Below are positions 11,330 to 23,855 of a stretch of 64,000 nt of DNA, one piece after another. The DNA comes from Oenanthe sinensis (Eukaryota; Streptophyta; Magnoliopsida; Apiales; Apiaceae), in contig CM053802.1 of the NCBI GenBank assembly GCA_028671895.1, positions 35,812,201 to 35,876,200 on the forward strand. The letters run 5' to 3'. Made by a program: the position numbers and the translations under genes. Position 1 is the first letter of the stretch. Each line of letters begins with the position of its first letter. A model generated the notes under the pieces. That model was not told where the DNA came from and ran no database searches. It worked only from the letters and a program-made list of their open reading frames with translations.

Positions 11330-11662
11330 AGCCTATTCCTGTGTTACGGATTAATTGCGATGTATGTCAGAGTTTATCGAACTTTAATGGATGCACTTGC
11401 GTTTCGTGGGATGCCTACGTATCTCATTGCGTATGAGAATCAAGCTAGATGTAGTTCTTGGTGATGCCCTTGGGGCTATGGAGGCCAGGGCACACCAAGG
11501 ACGTAGTGGCTTATATGTCCTTCGAGGATGAAGCCAAGACGTAATTCTAATAATGAGGGATTATGCCTTTTATATAGACATAGAGAGTCTAAGAATTAGA
11601 GTTGGTTCAGGAACTTTGATGGGTAAGACACTTCCAGAAGGATTCTGGATCCTTCTTGTGAT
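11330..11662. mobile_element. Ty3/Gypsy LTR-like remnant
   Basis: The stretch containing GGGATGCCTACGTATCTC (about 11409) and then GAGAATCAAGCTAGATGTAG has the wording of a recurrent plant Gypsy LTR segment that I recognise from general knowledge. It has no ORF and ends where the B1 3' LTR begins at 11663. It may be part of the Gypsy element into which B1 inserted, but the piece on the far side (58641-59238) does not obviously continue it. Confidence 0.35.
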
Positions 11663-13142
11663 TGAAGCAGTTTTCATGTAGGAATATGTTTCCATGTGAA
11701 AACAAAAGATTTAATTCAGAGATTAAGAACAAATACCTTAAAAGCTTTAACAGTTCATCAATGGAAGATTAACGGAGGTCCAAAACTTGTTTAATCACCA
11801 CGTATCCCGCTCACGCGATCTACGCTCTACGGTATCCACATGAACACTTTTCATGAATGATTGATGTGTACTAACACCCGAAAACTGCTTCTCTCTCTAC
11901 CTTCCTCTTTTCTCAAAATGGCTAGGTTTTAGAAAATATGTGTCTTACTATTAAATCAGCCCATAAAGAGATTATATAGAGAGAAAAATAAGTTTTCTAA
12001 TTATAATTAATACTAATCAAAAATTCCAAATTATTCAATTAAGTCTCACTTAATTAAATAATTACTAATTTTGGAATTAGTTTAAGTAATTTATTTATGC
12101 TATTTATATAATTAATTAAGTCATACTTAATTAATATCATAAATAAAACATATTACTTATAAATTAAATTCATAATTTAAATTATTTCTCCTTCAAGCAT
12201 TCTTTTTGTGTGACTTTGTAGGTTATTATTACGTTGGAAACAATTTTAATATCTAATTAAAATTGTAAACAATGAGCGGCATCTAGTAATACATCATTGC
12301 TACCCAAGTAATAATAATAAAATCAGTGATTTAATTAAGCCTTTCGTGAATAATATTCTATGTAATATAATCCCTTTAACCTTATATTATAGATGAAACG
12401 TGAGGCATGTATCGTGTCATTATCTTCAACGTTTCATCCAGGTTTCCTTGATCAATGAGTAGACTATTAAACAAATCAACATTTGAGCACGGCCATGCAT
12501 TTTATAGTCTCACTCAATCAAGAGGCCAATAATATCACTCTTAAATAGGAATGTTAAATCATTTATCTATCATTCATATTTCTCATACGATTCATAGTAT
12601 ACCCAATGCCCACTTTTATCATCACCCGGTTAAAGGTAACTTTTAGTGTAATCAAAGTATATTAATTCTCATATAGAAATATAATGATTTCAAGTCGGAG
12701 GATCATTACATCATTATCATAGTGAGAATTTCTTATGACACTTATTAACATGTAGAATCTCACAGCGGGTCATTCCAGTGCCAATCATTGAGACATGCAC
12801 TTATGTTCGTGACTTTAATATCACCATACAAATAACCAATGAGATGTGGTCATCCGTCAACAAGCATACTAGTCTTATTGCATTATTCTAGTCCTTATAT
12901 AATAATACTCGACTAGGGAATTTTAGGAATAAAATACTATTCATATAATCTCATTTTTAAGTCACATACTTAAAGATATATAATTCGTATAAAAATTCTA
13001 AGGACATTTATTATACTTTCAATTTATTACGCAGTAAATAAAACATACTGAATAAATAATAATCAATAAAACATAATCCTTAATAATAAAATATTTTCCT
13101 TAAAATATAAAAGTAATTGTCTCTAGGGAACAATTACTAACA
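11663..13142 (-). repeat. 3' LTR of B1
   Basis: Minus-strand LTR of about 1,480 bp, starting TGTTAGTAATTG at 13142 and ending near TGAAGCAG (plus reading) at 11663. It aligns end to end with the split 5' LTR (33758-34496 plus 57850-58640), with small internal deletions at its 11663 side. The polypurine tract (minus CAAGTGAGAGAT) abuts it at 13143-13155. The LTR also resembles, more distantly, those of B2. Confidence 0.75.
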
Positions 13143-13156
13143 ATCTCTCACTTGCA

Positions 13157-15339
13157 CTAGAGCCAATTACCCAAGTATCCAATACATATGGAACTAGTGT
13201 GACTTTCATGCTTCTGCTGCGACAAATCCTTAGTCAATGGGTCTGCAATATTATTATTAGTATGCACTTTACATATATGTATATCTCCTTGATCATTAAT
13301 CTCATTAATTAGGTGATATCTCCTAAGTACATGCCCAAACAGCCTCCTTGGCTGCTTCACAAGCATCAATATACTCAATCTCTATTGTAGAATCAACAAA
13401 TGTCTCTGATGTAAACCATTCCAGCATACAACATCTCAATTTAAATAGATAAAACATAAAGTTATACAGGAACACTAAATGATCGTTATCTGTCTAGAAA
13501 CTAGCATCGGTGTAAACTTTTACAACTAGTTTATCTTCTCCTCCATATACCAAGAATTGATCTTTAGTCCTCTTCAAGTACTTATGAATATTCTTGATTG
13601 TCGTTCAGTGACCTTCATCTGGATTAGACTGGTATCTACTCATTATGCTTAAGGCATACGAGACATCAAGACGAGTACATATCATTGCATACATTATATA
13701 ACTAATTGCTGAAACATATGGAACTCTACTCATACGGTCCTTATCATCCAATGATTTAGGACTGTTTTCTTTCGAGATCGATATCCCATGAGACATTAGG
13801 AAAAATTCTCTTTTAGCATCCTGCATTCCAAATCGATGCAAAACTTTGTCAATGTATGTACTCTGACTTAGGACTATCAATCTCCTTGATCAATCTCTAT
13901 AGATTCTGATTCCTAATATATAGGTCGCATCGCCTAAGTCTTTCATTGAAAAATTATTTCTCAACTAAGTCTTCACATTCTGTAGAGAAGGAATGTCATT
14001 CCCTATTAGTAATATATCATCAACATATAATACTAGGAATGCCACATGTCTCCCACTAATCTTCTTATAAATACGTGGTTCATCTTCATTTTGAATAAAC
14101 CCAAACTATTTAAGAGTTTCATCAAAATGAATGTTACATCTCCTCGAGGCTTATCTCAATCGATAAATGGATCGATGCAACTTACATACCTTTCTAACAT
14201 CATTTGGATCAACAAAACCCTCAGGCTGTGTCATGTACACATCCGCATCTTCTTCAAGGCTCCCATTTAAGAAAGCGGTTTTGACATCCATTTGCTAGAT
14301 TTCATAGCCATAGTAAGAAGTTATAGCAAGCAAAATCCTGATGGACTTGACCATAGCCACTAGTGAAAAGGTCTCATCATAGTCAATACCATGAATTTTC
14401 TTGGAACCTTTTGTCACTAATCGTGCCTTATAGGTCTGTACGTTACCATCCATGTCAGTCTTCTTCTTGAAAAACCACTTGCACCGTATAGGTTTTACCC
14501 CTTCAGGTAGATCAACCAAAGTCCATACTTGATTAGTATACATGGATTCCATCTCAGATTTTATAGCATCCAGCCATCTCTTAGAATCTGGAGTGTTCAT
14601 AGTGTCTTGGTAGGTGAGAGGCTCATCTTCGTCCAAAAGAATCACATCACCATCTTGAGTCAAGAAAAATCCATAATATCTATCGGCTCATGGTAAATCC
14701 TACTAGACCTACAAATAACCTGTGTTTCTTGAGCAATATTGTTTCCTTGTACATTCTGCTCAGGTTCCTCCATTGGTTCAATGTTATCATGTGGGTCTCG
14801 AACTTCATTGAGATCTATTATCCTGCCACTATTTTTCTTAGAAAGAATTTCTCTTACAAAGAACACTACAGTTCGAGCAACAAACACTTTGTTCTTGAAA
14901 GGATTATAGAAAGAATAACCCTTTGTTTCAATTGGGTATCCCACAAAGTTATATTTGTCTGATTTATGTCCTAGCTTGTTAGAAGTTAGACGTTTCACAA
15001 ATGCCTCACGTCCGTAAATTTTCATAAATGACATGCTATGACGTTTCTCAGTCCATATCTCATACGGAGTCTTCTGAACCATTTTAGTAGGAACTCGGTT
15101 ATAAATATATAAGCAGCTTTCTCCAGGACGTAGCCCCAGAAACTAATTGGAAGATTCCTTGACTCAACATTGATAGCACCATGTCTAACAAAGTATGATC
15201 CCTCCTATCAAAAAACTTTTCTTTGATATTTTCTACTTCATCTTTATAGTATTTGAACTTTTCAAATGATTCGGATTTGTTATTAAAAAGATACATATAT
15301 CCGTATCTACTAAAATAATTAGTAAATTTTATGGAGTTA
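13157..15339 (-). pseudogene. pol: pol remnant of B1 (integrase end, RT, RNase H)
   Basis: Minus-strand fragments: integrase core pieces at 15296-15099; integrase C-terminal region with KTPYEIWTEKRHSMSFM (about 15075); RT with VWTLVDLPEGVKPIRCKWFF and ARLVTKG (14530-14420); RT/connection at 13880-13605; RNase H tail ending NADPLTK-like ADPLTKDLSQQK before the polypurine tract. Several stops and frameshifts separate them. Integrase continues on the other side of A2 (30636 onward), showing that A2 interrupted this gene. The sequence is close to B2 pol. Confidence 0.8.
15335..15339. other. Target-site duplication of A2 (AGTTA), left copy
   Basis: AGTTA immediately before the A2 LTR start (TGAAAGGC at 15340) is repeated at 30631-30635 directly after the right LTR. 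A 5-bp duplication is standard for Copia integrase and proves that A2 is one intact insertion. Confidence 0.95.
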
Positions 15340-16634
15340 TGAAAGGCAGAGTGTTTAAACTTGTAACACTATATCTTATGTAACTCAACTAAAGAAAAGA
15401 TACTTAACCCGAAGTCAATCAAGAATGAGAAGTCACAATGAAATCAATATAAATGAAGACAAAGTAATTGATACAATTCAACATGTTAAATATGATCAAA
15501 CAAAGAAGAAATCATTGGAAGAAGTTCAAGTCAAAGTTGTTCATGCCCCAGTGATTTGTAATTCAATGAATCAAGATCATAACTATTAGTATCAATAAGA
15601 CTAATTGATTTCAAGTGAAGAAGAAGGAAAGCAATTGTTGGAAAGCCACATTTCTAATTGAACATGGCAATCTATTCAGAAGCAAGAACTCTATCAAGAC
15701 TAGTCACTTATGAACCAGACCATTGCATCAAGTGTCAGGACATTGATAGCAAGTTTATGTCAGCAGCAGAGATCCATGTTCAAGAGCTTGTTGAAGAATA
15801 TTGAAGACACGAAGAAATCACAAGTTCAAGATGTTGCATTGAAGTTTCAAGTTGAAGCCCAGAATTTCTCTAAGTACTTACAAGGGAACCTATGTAGAAA
15901 TTCCTATCTAGAAATTCTGGATAAACTTCTACTTAGAGCCAAGTAGAAATTCTGGAGGAGAAAATATTTTCTAAGTACTCAACTCAGGAAGCTATCTCGA
16001 ATTTCCTATGTAGAAATTCCCAAGTCGAATTTCCTATGTAGAAAATTCTGGAGATGAAAATATTTTCTAAGTACTCAGGAAGTTTGCTATCTCGAATTTC
16101 CTATGTAGAAATTCTACTTAAAAGTTCGAGATAGCCAAGTAGAAATTCCTATGTAGAAATTCTACTTAGAGTTCTAGATAGAGCTAAGTAGAATTTCCCA
16201 TGTAGAAATTCTACATAGAAAACAGTTTCAACATGACACATGGCATCATCCTGGTGGCAGATTTCCAAGCTTTCAAGACATGATAAGATTAACGTGGACA
16301 ACATTAGGCCACTCACATCTTATCGTTTGAAGACTACAAGTCATAGATTACAAAGTAGTATAAATAGAAGTACTTGTGTAACATTACAAAAAGAGCAATA
16401 TTCGAGAGAAACACTTGTAATAGAGAGAGAGTATATTCACAGAGCTTAGTATCATTTACTACCCTCTTTACTTCTGTTGTACTATTGTAATGAATGTTGT
16501 AGCAACCCCTTCAAGTGATATATAAGACATATATTCCTTGAATCTTTGTGTTCATTTATTACATAATATTTATTGCTCCATAAATATTAAAAGTTGTATT
16601 CACCCCCCCCTCTACAACACATTTGGACCTAACA
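15340..16634 (+). repeat. 5' LTR of A2
   Basis: 1,295 bp, from TGAAAGGC to GACCTAACA. U3 carries an array of TATGTAGAAATTC, CTACTTAGAG and CTATCTCGAATTTC motifs (about 15890-16222) in both orientations. A TATA box TATAAATAG is at 16359-16367. A C-run precedes the 3' end. Short ORFs inside are LTR shadows repeated in the right LTR. Confidence 0.96.
16359..16367 (+). promoter_or_regulatory. TATA box of the A2 LTR promoter
   Basis: TATAAATAG, about 140 bp downstream of the last motif of the U3 array; transcription would start roughly 30 bp later. The 3' LTR carries the same box at 30353-30361. Confidence 0.7.
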
Positions 16635-17357
16635 ATTGGTATCAAAGCTTAATGTTTGACAAACAAAACATAGATCCTTGTGTTTGGTAGAAGATTAATG
16701 AGTTTTCTCTTCCAGATCTAATTTTCGAGTTTTTCTTGAAAAGTGTGCCTTAATTTTTTTTCGGTGAAAACTCATCCCAAAAATTATTTAAATTCTCCAG
16801 GTGTGATTATTTAGCTTGGGTGGATTTTAGATAATTTTTGTGAATTAATCTGGGTACTTTGGTTTGTAGTGTTCTTCATTGTTCTTGACAAAGAAGACAA
16901 ACCCAGTAACTTTTGATCTTCTTTTCAAAAAGACAAAAAGTGTAAAAGGTGTTATTGGCTTTTGATTGGACAACATACTCACAGAAAAAGGGAACTGTCA
17001 GAAGACTCTGTACCTTTCACGTGGGTGTTAGGTGAAGTTAGGTGAGATTAGTCATAAAAGTCAAAAAGTGTGAAAGTGACCTGCAGCAAATTTTCTCCAA
17101 GGCAAAAGTTCTACATAGAATATCTACTTGACAATTTCTACTTAGAAATTTCGACTTGAACAATTTCTACTTGGTGAAATTTCGACTTGGCAAAAAGTTC
17201 TACATAGAAATTTCGACTTAGCCTAGTCTTGTGTACTTAGAATTTTTTTGTGACCAGTTTTTGAACTTTGATTTATTTTGAGATAATTCAATTTTCTTTT
17301 AATTACTACTCAAGTAATAAGAAAAGTTTATTATCTCTACTTTAAATCTATATTAAG
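16635..17357 (+). other. A2 leader: primer-binding site and second motif cluster
   Basis: The PBS TTGGTATCAAAGC (16636-16648) directly follows the LTR and differs by one base from the usual tRNA-iMet complement. The rest is a 0.7-kb untranslated leader. At about 17107-17221 it contains another cluster of TTCTACATAGAA, TTCTACTTAGAAATTTCGAC and TTTCGACTTG, the same motif family as in the LTR and the pol-ORF3 spacer. No ORF competes before the gag ATG. Confidence 0.8.
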
Positions 17358-19802
17358 ATGGCACCTAAAAATCAATTCAAAATTCCAATGTTCGACCGAG
17401 ATCACTATGAAGAGTGGGTGTTGAGAATGAAATTATACCTTGAGTCAGTTAACCCTGAATACTTGGAAGTCCTTGACAAAGGTAAATTTGTTCCAATGGT
17501 GGTTGTTCCTGAGCACATGGAAGGAGATGTGGTTGTACCACAGCGGTCTGAGCCTAAAAAGGCAGCGGACTTTTCAGATGCTGATAAGGAGCAGATAGCC
17601 TTTGATACATCCGTTCGACAAACCTTGGTGGAATCCCTCGATCACGAAATGTTTAATGTAGTTAAAGGACTAACTACAGCCAAGAAGATCTGGGATAAGA
17701 TAGAGGTCGTCATGGAAGGTACAGCTGAGGTTAGAAGCAATAAGACACTCATACTCAAGATGGAGTATGACACTTTCAGGATAAGAAAAGGAGAAAGCAT
17801 TACAGATGTCTATCTGAGATTCAGTCAGTTGGTTTTGGATTTGAATCTGAGAGGTATAACTCTCCCCATTGTTGAAGTCAATACGAGATATCTAAGGAAC
17901 CAACCAAAGAGCATTGAACATAGAGTCTACGCTGTAAGAGAAACCAGAGATTTGCATACAACTTCTCTGGAAGAGTATTATGGAATACTAAAGACCTATG
18001 AGCTAGAGACCTTACAAGATCAAGCATGGGACAATGATTCAAGAGGAAAAGAAGTGGCATCAGCATTAGTTGCTAATGAGGAAGAGTCTAAAAAGGCAGT
18101 GGTTGCAGAAAAACCAAGATCATCACCGGCACCACATCAAGTTGAGAATGATGATGAGTGCACCTCCAATAGTGATGATGACTACTTCACCCAAGAAGAG
18201 CTGGACAACATGGATGATAGTGTCGTGGCATACATGGCAAGGAAGTTCAGCAATATAAGGTTCAGGAAGAGTAACCGACCGCAGAGAAAATCTTCATCCT
18301 CATATCGGGTTACTAGGGGTGGTAGTAGTTCTTCAGGTTACAAAGGGAAAGGTAAGAGTACCAGCTACAAATCTCCTTTGGATTTCAAAATGAAGTTCAA
18401 ATGCTTTAACTGTGGTGAAGCTGGACACTTTGCTACCGACTGCAAGAAGCCAAAACAGACTTATCCAAAAGAAACTTATGAAGCCCTCAAAAGCAAGTAT
18501 GAAGCCCTGGTGAAGGAAAGACATGGAAAGAGAGCTTTAGTTGTTACAGAAGGAAGAGCTTGGGATGATTCAGATGAGGAAGAAGTTATTCATGCAAACT
18601 TTGCCCTCATGGCTGAGACATCAGAAGAACCAGAGGTACCAGTTCTAACCCTTAAGGAAGAAATGTCTATTGATGATTATAGGGTGCAGAACGGGGCTCT
18701 TAGCGAAGAGATCTATATGTTGTGCAAAAGCCTAAACACTTCTCAAAAGGAACAGAAAACACTTGTTGCCAAATGCAGAATGATGGAGGCAAAAGTGGAA
18801 GAGTTAGAGGCTGTTTGCACTGTAGATACTTCCCTAAGAGACTCTATTAAATCTTTGGAACACAAGCTTAGCCTTAAAGATGAAATAGAAGCATGTCTTA
18901 GGAATAAACTAGCTGAGTTAGAAACAAAATGCGAAGCTTATAAACTAGCTGCTAGTAAGGTGAATGTTGACAGTGATACATTTAAGAAGATAACTGGAGT
19001 TGGTGTAGGTCTTGACTATTCTAACTTATCTAAGAAAGAAGGGAAAAGACCTGTAGACACTAGTTCCAGTAAGACCAAGACTGAAATACCTACTTTTCTT
19101 AAATCAGCTGTCAAACCCATCTTTAAACACTTCGTTCCTCAAGTAGAAGAAGAGACTGAATTATTAGTTAGATATGAGATAGAGATGGAAGATCGAAAGA
19201 AAGAACAACCTGTAACTCCTATTAAATCAGTTAAAATCAAATCCACTAGAGAAGAATCTAGACAAGGATTAGGAGCTAAGGCTGTTAAACAACAGAAAAA
19301 GGAAAAAGGCATAAAAGAGGTTAAGGCAGAACGTGTTAAGAAAGAGTGTTATCATTGTAAATCTACTGAACATCTTTCTTACGCATGCAAATCTAACATG
19401 AATATTCCTGTTACTCATGCCATGCCTGTACCACATACAATGAATAACATGCATATGAACCATGCACAATGTGGTCAACCTAATTGTATGCCATGCACTT
19501 TTAACGTCATGCAAACATTTGTAAACTTGATGAATGCAACTAGCCAATCATGTCAAAATTCTACTGCTAGTTCTAATGTAAAAAAGAAGCATGTTAGAGC
19601 TAAGACTGCCAGTCCTCCTAAAGTTAGGAGTGACAAACCTTCTCCTAAGACTAATAAAATTGTCAAGTCTGAAAGAGGAAAAGACGAAGTTGAAAGCTCG
19701 AGTAATGTTAAAGTAGGTGCATCTACTGTTGTTAAATCTGATAATTCTCGATCTTATAGAAAAGCCGGGCCCAATCAAACATGGGTTCCGAAGAACGCCT
19801 AA
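17358..19802 (+). CDS. gag: Gag polyprotein of A2 (814 aa)
   Basis: Intact ORF from the first good ATG after the leader. Residues 5-40 (FKIPMFDRDHYEEW) form the N-terminal gag (DUF4219-like) segment and about 90-200 the UBN2-like capsid region. A classic zinc knuckle CFNCGEAGHFATDC is near residue 348, with a second CCHC-like CYHCKSTEHLSYAC near 662. Between them (about 440-560) is a heptad-rich, coiled-coil-like stretch. The C-terminus is Lys/Ser-rich and ends in WVPKNA. The protein should form the particle and package RNA. At 814 aa it is much longer than typical Copia gag. Its last 22 nt overlap pol, which lies in the -1 frame. Confidence 0.94.
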   Translation: MAPKNQFKIPMFDRDHYEEWVLRMKLYLESVNPEYLEVLDKGKFVPMVVVPEHMEGDVVVPQRSEPKKAADFSDADKEQIAFDTSVRQTLVESLDHEMFNVVKGLTTAKKIWDKIEVVMEGTAEVRSNKTLILKMEYDTFRIRKGESITDVYLRFSQLVLDLNLRGITLPIVEVNTRYLRNQPKSIEHRVYAVRETRDLHTTSLEEYYGILKTYELETLQDQAWDNDSRGKEVASALVANEEESKKAVVAEKPRSSPAPHQVENDDECTSNSDDDYFTQEELDNMDDSVVAYMARKFSNIRFRKSNRPQRKSSSSYRVTRGGSSSSGYKGKGKSTSYKSPLDFKMKFKCFNCGEAGHFATDCKKPKQTYPKETYEALKSKYEALVKERHGKRALVVTEGRAWDDSDEEEVIHANFALMAETSEEPEVPVLTLKEEMSIDDYRVQNGALSEEIYMLCKSLNTSQKEQKTLVAKCRMMEAKVEELEAVCTVDTSLRDSIKSLEHKLSLKDEIEACLRNKLAELETKCEAYKLAASKVNVDSDTFKKITGVGVGLDYSNLSKKEGKRPVDTSSSKTKTEIPTFLKSAVKPIFKHFVPQVEEETELLVRYEIEMEDRKKEQPVTPIKSVKIKSTREESRQGLGAKAVKQQKKEKGIKEVKAERVKKECYHCKSTEHLSYACKSNMNIPVTHAMPVPHTMNNMHMNHAQCGQPNCMPCTFNVMQTFVNLMNATSQSCQNSTASSNVKKKHVRAKTASPPKVRSDKPSPKTNKIVKSERGKDEVESSSNVKVGASTVVKSDNSRSYRKAGPNQTWVPKNA

Positions 19803-22800
19803 CCAATCTGTCATTGCAGGGCATTAAGCGAAAAAGGAATAAAGTTATATGGGTGCTAGACAGTGGAGCATCGAGGCATATGACAGGAAACAAGTCCCTG
19901 CTTACAGAGTTGGTTATGAAGGCTGGCCCTTATGTTACCTTTGGAGATGACAGCATTGGTGTGACAAAGGGATATGGCAAACTGAAATTTGGTAATGTCA
20001 TCATTGAAGATGTTTCCTATGTTGAGGGACTGAAACACAATTTGTTGAGTATTAGTCAATTTTGTGACAAAGGATATGAAATTGTCTTCAACAAGAAAGG
20101 TGTATCAATCACTCACATTAAGGAAGGTTCGTTGGCTTTGAGAGGAGTTCGAAAGGCAGATCTTTTTGTTGCTGATATGGATTCGGCAAACCAGAATGAA
20201 GTGACCTGTTTCTATAGCAAAGCGTCAGATGATGAAAGCTGGCTATGGCATAAGAAGCTGTCTCACTTGAACTTCAAAACGATGAATGCTCTCGCAAGGC
20301 GAGAACTGGTGAAAGATCTACCTCAAATGGAGTTTGCTCCTAAAGGACTCTGTGAAGCCTGTTAAATGGGAAAGTCAAAGCGAGCATCGCATAAGAGTAA
20401 AGAAATTTCTAGTGTCACTGAGCCTCTGCAACTCCTTCATATGGATTTATTTGGCCCAGTGAATGTCCTATCATTGTCTAGGAAAAGATATGCTTTGGTA
20501 ATCGTGGATGACTTCTCCAAGTATACATGGGTATTGTTCGTAATGACAAAAGACGAAGTGCCTTTTCAAATCATTGATCACATCACTGAGATTGAGAATG
20601 TATCAACACTCACTGTGAAGACGATAAGATCAGACAACGGCACAGAATTTAAAAATGCAATATTGAATGACTTCTGTGTTTCTAAAGGAATACGTCATCA
20701 GTACTCAGCCCCGAGAACTCCACAACAGAATGGAGTAGTTGAAAGGAAGAACAGAACATTGGTTGAAGCAGCAAGAACTTTGTTGTATGAATCGAAACTT
20801 CCTCTATACTTTTGGGCCGAGGCAGTGAGTACAGTGTGTTACACTCAGAATAGAACCTTGATCATAAAAGATAAAGAAAAGACACCATGTGAACTAATGA
20901 ATAACAGAAGACCAACAATCAAATACTTTCATGTCTTTGGAGCTAAATGCTATGTACTTATAGATGATGAAAATCTAGGCAAGTTTGAAGCAAAGGCACG
21001 TGAAGGAATATTTATTGGTTATTCTACAAATACGGTGGCAGCTTATCGGGTATTCTTAGTGAATGAACGGAAAGTGATTGAAAGCTACAATGTCAGATTC
21101 GACGATACCAAACTCCCATCAATTTCTAAAGATAATAGTGAACCTGAGTCCCTAAAATTTCAAAATCTGGACTTGGATGAAATTGAGGATGAACCTGAGT
21201 TAGTTGTTACATCAAATATACCAAGTGTTCGTGAAGAAATACCTGAATCTAGTAGACAATCGAATTCTACAAGATCAGAAGATACTTCTTCCGCACATTC
21301 CGGCAATAACTCAGGGGGAGTAAATAACAGCTCAAGGACAAGTGTTCAAGAGTCGAGGAGTAATGACACTAGTTCTGTAGGAGCTGGCACTAACTCAGGG
21401 GGAGTTAGTGGAAATAACATAAGTAGTCAGCACAACAATTCAGGAAATCAAGCTGAATCATCAAGTCAATTACCAAGAGAACGGGTATGGAGTAGAGATC
21501 ATCCGTTTGAATTAATTATTGGTGATCCAGATGCTGGTGTGACTACTAGAAGATCTACAAGAGCTGACATGGCTAATATCTGCTTGTACTCTGGGTTCTT
21601 GTCCAAACAGGAACCTAAAGAAATAGAAGAAGCTCTTGGTGATGCTGATTGGGTGATTGCAATGCAAGATGAGCTCAATCAGTTTGAAAGGCAGAAAGTT
21701 TGGAAGCTGGTACCCCGACCAAAGAACAGATCAGTAATTGGAACTAAGTGGGTATACAGAAATAAACTGGACGAAAACGGACTTGTAACACGAAACAAGG
21801 CTCGTTTGGTAGCAAAAGGTTACTCTCAACGAGAGGGAATTGATTATGATGAAACCTACGCTCCAGTTGCAAGACTTGAGGCAGTCAGGATGTTCTTGGC
21901 CTTTTCAGCACACAAGAACTTCAAGGTTTTTCAGATGGATGTGAAAAGTGCCTTCCTGAATGGAGAGCTAGAAGAAGAAGTGTATCTGGAACAGCCACCT
22001 GGCTTTATTGATCCAGAACTTAAAGATTTTGTGTTTCTTCTCTTCAAAGCTTTCTATGGCCTCAAGCAATCCCCAAGACGATGGTATGAAACCCTATCCT
22101 TGTTCTTAATTGAAAATGGTTTTATTAGGGGAGTAATTGATAAAACATTGTTCTACAAAAATGTAAAGGGTGATTTGATACTTGTTCAAGTGTATGTGGA
22201 CGATATTATTTTTGGGTCATCTAATGAGCGCTTGTGCGAGAAATTTGCCAAGTTAATGCAGGATAAGTATGAGATGAGCATGATGGGGGAGCTGTCTTTC
22301 TTCCTTGGATTACAGATCAGTCAAAGAAAAGAAGGAATCTTTATCTATCAATCCAAGTACATCAAAGATTTACTCAAGAAGTACAATCTTGAAGATGCAT
22401 CAGCAGCTAAAACTCCTATGCCAACAGCCACGAAGCTTGATGAAGACAAATCAGGTAAACCAGTTGACATCACAAGCTATCGAGGTATGATTGGCTCACT
22501 TCTCTATTTAACTGCAAGTAGACCCGATATCATGTTCGCAACGTGTTTGTGTGCAAGGTTCCAAGTGGATCCTAGAGAGTCACATCTCATAGCCGTCAAA
22601 CGAATCTTTAAGTATCTCAAGGGAACACCAAATCTAGGGATTTGGTACCCAAGAGATACAGGTCTTAATCTAATAGGCTATTCGGATTCAGACTATGCAG
22701 GTTGCAGGATCGATAGGAAAAGCACATCTGGTGCTTGTCAATTCCTAGGCAGAAGATTGGTGTCCTGGCAAAGTAAAAAGCAACATACAGTATCTACTTC

Positions 22801-23137
22801 TACTGCTGAAGCTGAGTACATTGCTGCTGGAAGCTGTGTAGCTCAAATACTGTGGATGAGGAACCAATTGAAAGATTATGGCATGGAACATACAAAGATT
22901 CCAATCATGTGTGACAATACTAGTGCCATTGCCATGACCAACAATCCTGTAGATCACTCAAAAACCAAGCACATAGATATCCGGTATCACTTCATCAGAG
23001 AACATGTCGAGGAGGGGACTGTGGAGTTACATTTTGTACCCACAATACAACAAATTGCAGATATATTCACCAAACCTCTTGATGAAGTAACATTCAATAG
23101 GTTGGTTGGTGAATTGGGGATGCTTAACACAAGTTAG
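19781..23137 (+). pseudogene. pol: Pol polyprotein of A2 with a single in-frame stop
   Basis: Opens at ATG 19781 inside the end of gag. Protease WVLDSGASRHMTG (residues about 24-36); GAG-pre-integrase HHCC zinc region (HKKLSHLNF to LCEAC, about 155-194); integrase D,D,E core with HMDLFGP, SDNGTEF and NGVVERKNRT; RT with VWKLVPRPKNRSVIGTKWV and active site YVDD; RNase H with GYSDSDYAGC and STAEAEYIAA; tail ADIFTKPLD. One TAA at 20363-20365, right after the LCEAC zinc motif, splits it; A1 has a Glu codon (GAG) at the same place. Everything downstream is open for 923 codons. The context after TAA (ATGGGA) is not a known readthrough signal, so this is probably a nonsense mutation. Confidence 0.95.
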
Positions 23138-23855
23138 TAAATCCTTATATCTGTAAAATTCAAGTTTGTGATCATTTACATATGTTTGTTTTCCTTGTTA
23201 TTTGCCTAGTTGAAAACATATGTAAATCATTTGTAAAATTGTTCAAAATATCACTTCTACATGCTACTTAATCATTATGAACTTAGACTTTAAAATGCCT
23301 TATTAATGATTATTATATGTTGTATGTTGTGGTATTTTCCATAAATTCACTGTGCTTTGATTGTAATTTTTGATAAAAACTTTGAATTTATGCTCATTTA
23401 ATTGCATGAACATAGGGGGAGTTAAATTCATGAATCTCTAAATTTGCCTTGATTTTAGATGAATTTTTCTATGTTTATCATGTATTTTTAATGTCATGAG
23501 AAGGTTTATAATTGTCAAGGAATGGTTCTCTTAATGGTTTTGAATAAAAATCCTTGAATTGGCGTTTATTTTAATCTGGCAAAATTTAATTTTTTTGTAT
23601 TCCTTGAAAAATTGCCAAATTTTACCAAGTACTTTCAAAATTTCGAGATAGGGTCTATCTCGAAACTCATCTCGAAATTCGGCTTGAATTTCGACTTTGA
23701 GCTTCCAAGAGTGAAGTTTTGAAAATTCTAAGTCTGGTAAATTTTTCGACTTAGTGTCTATCTCGAACCTTATCTCGAAATTCGACTTACAGTTCGAGAT
23801 AGAGTTCCAGGTGTGAGAGATTTGAATATTCCAAGTCTGGGAAAATTTTAGAGTT

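Noticed and set aside
11490..11502. GACGTAGTGG as the missing right CACTA terminus
   Set aside because: It does not match the inverted form of CACTACGCCATAA and lacks nearby subterminal repeats and the AAT duplication.
15710..15946. 78-codon and 69-codon frames found twice (also 29704-29940, 16240-16449, 30234-30443)
   Set aside because: They lie within the two A2 LTRs and repeat because the LTRs are duplicates. They span the motif array and TATA region.
20363..20365. TAA in A2 pol as a programmed stop
   Set aside because: The next codons, ATGGGA, are not a known readthrough context, and A1 has a Glu codon here. A nonsense mutation is simpler.
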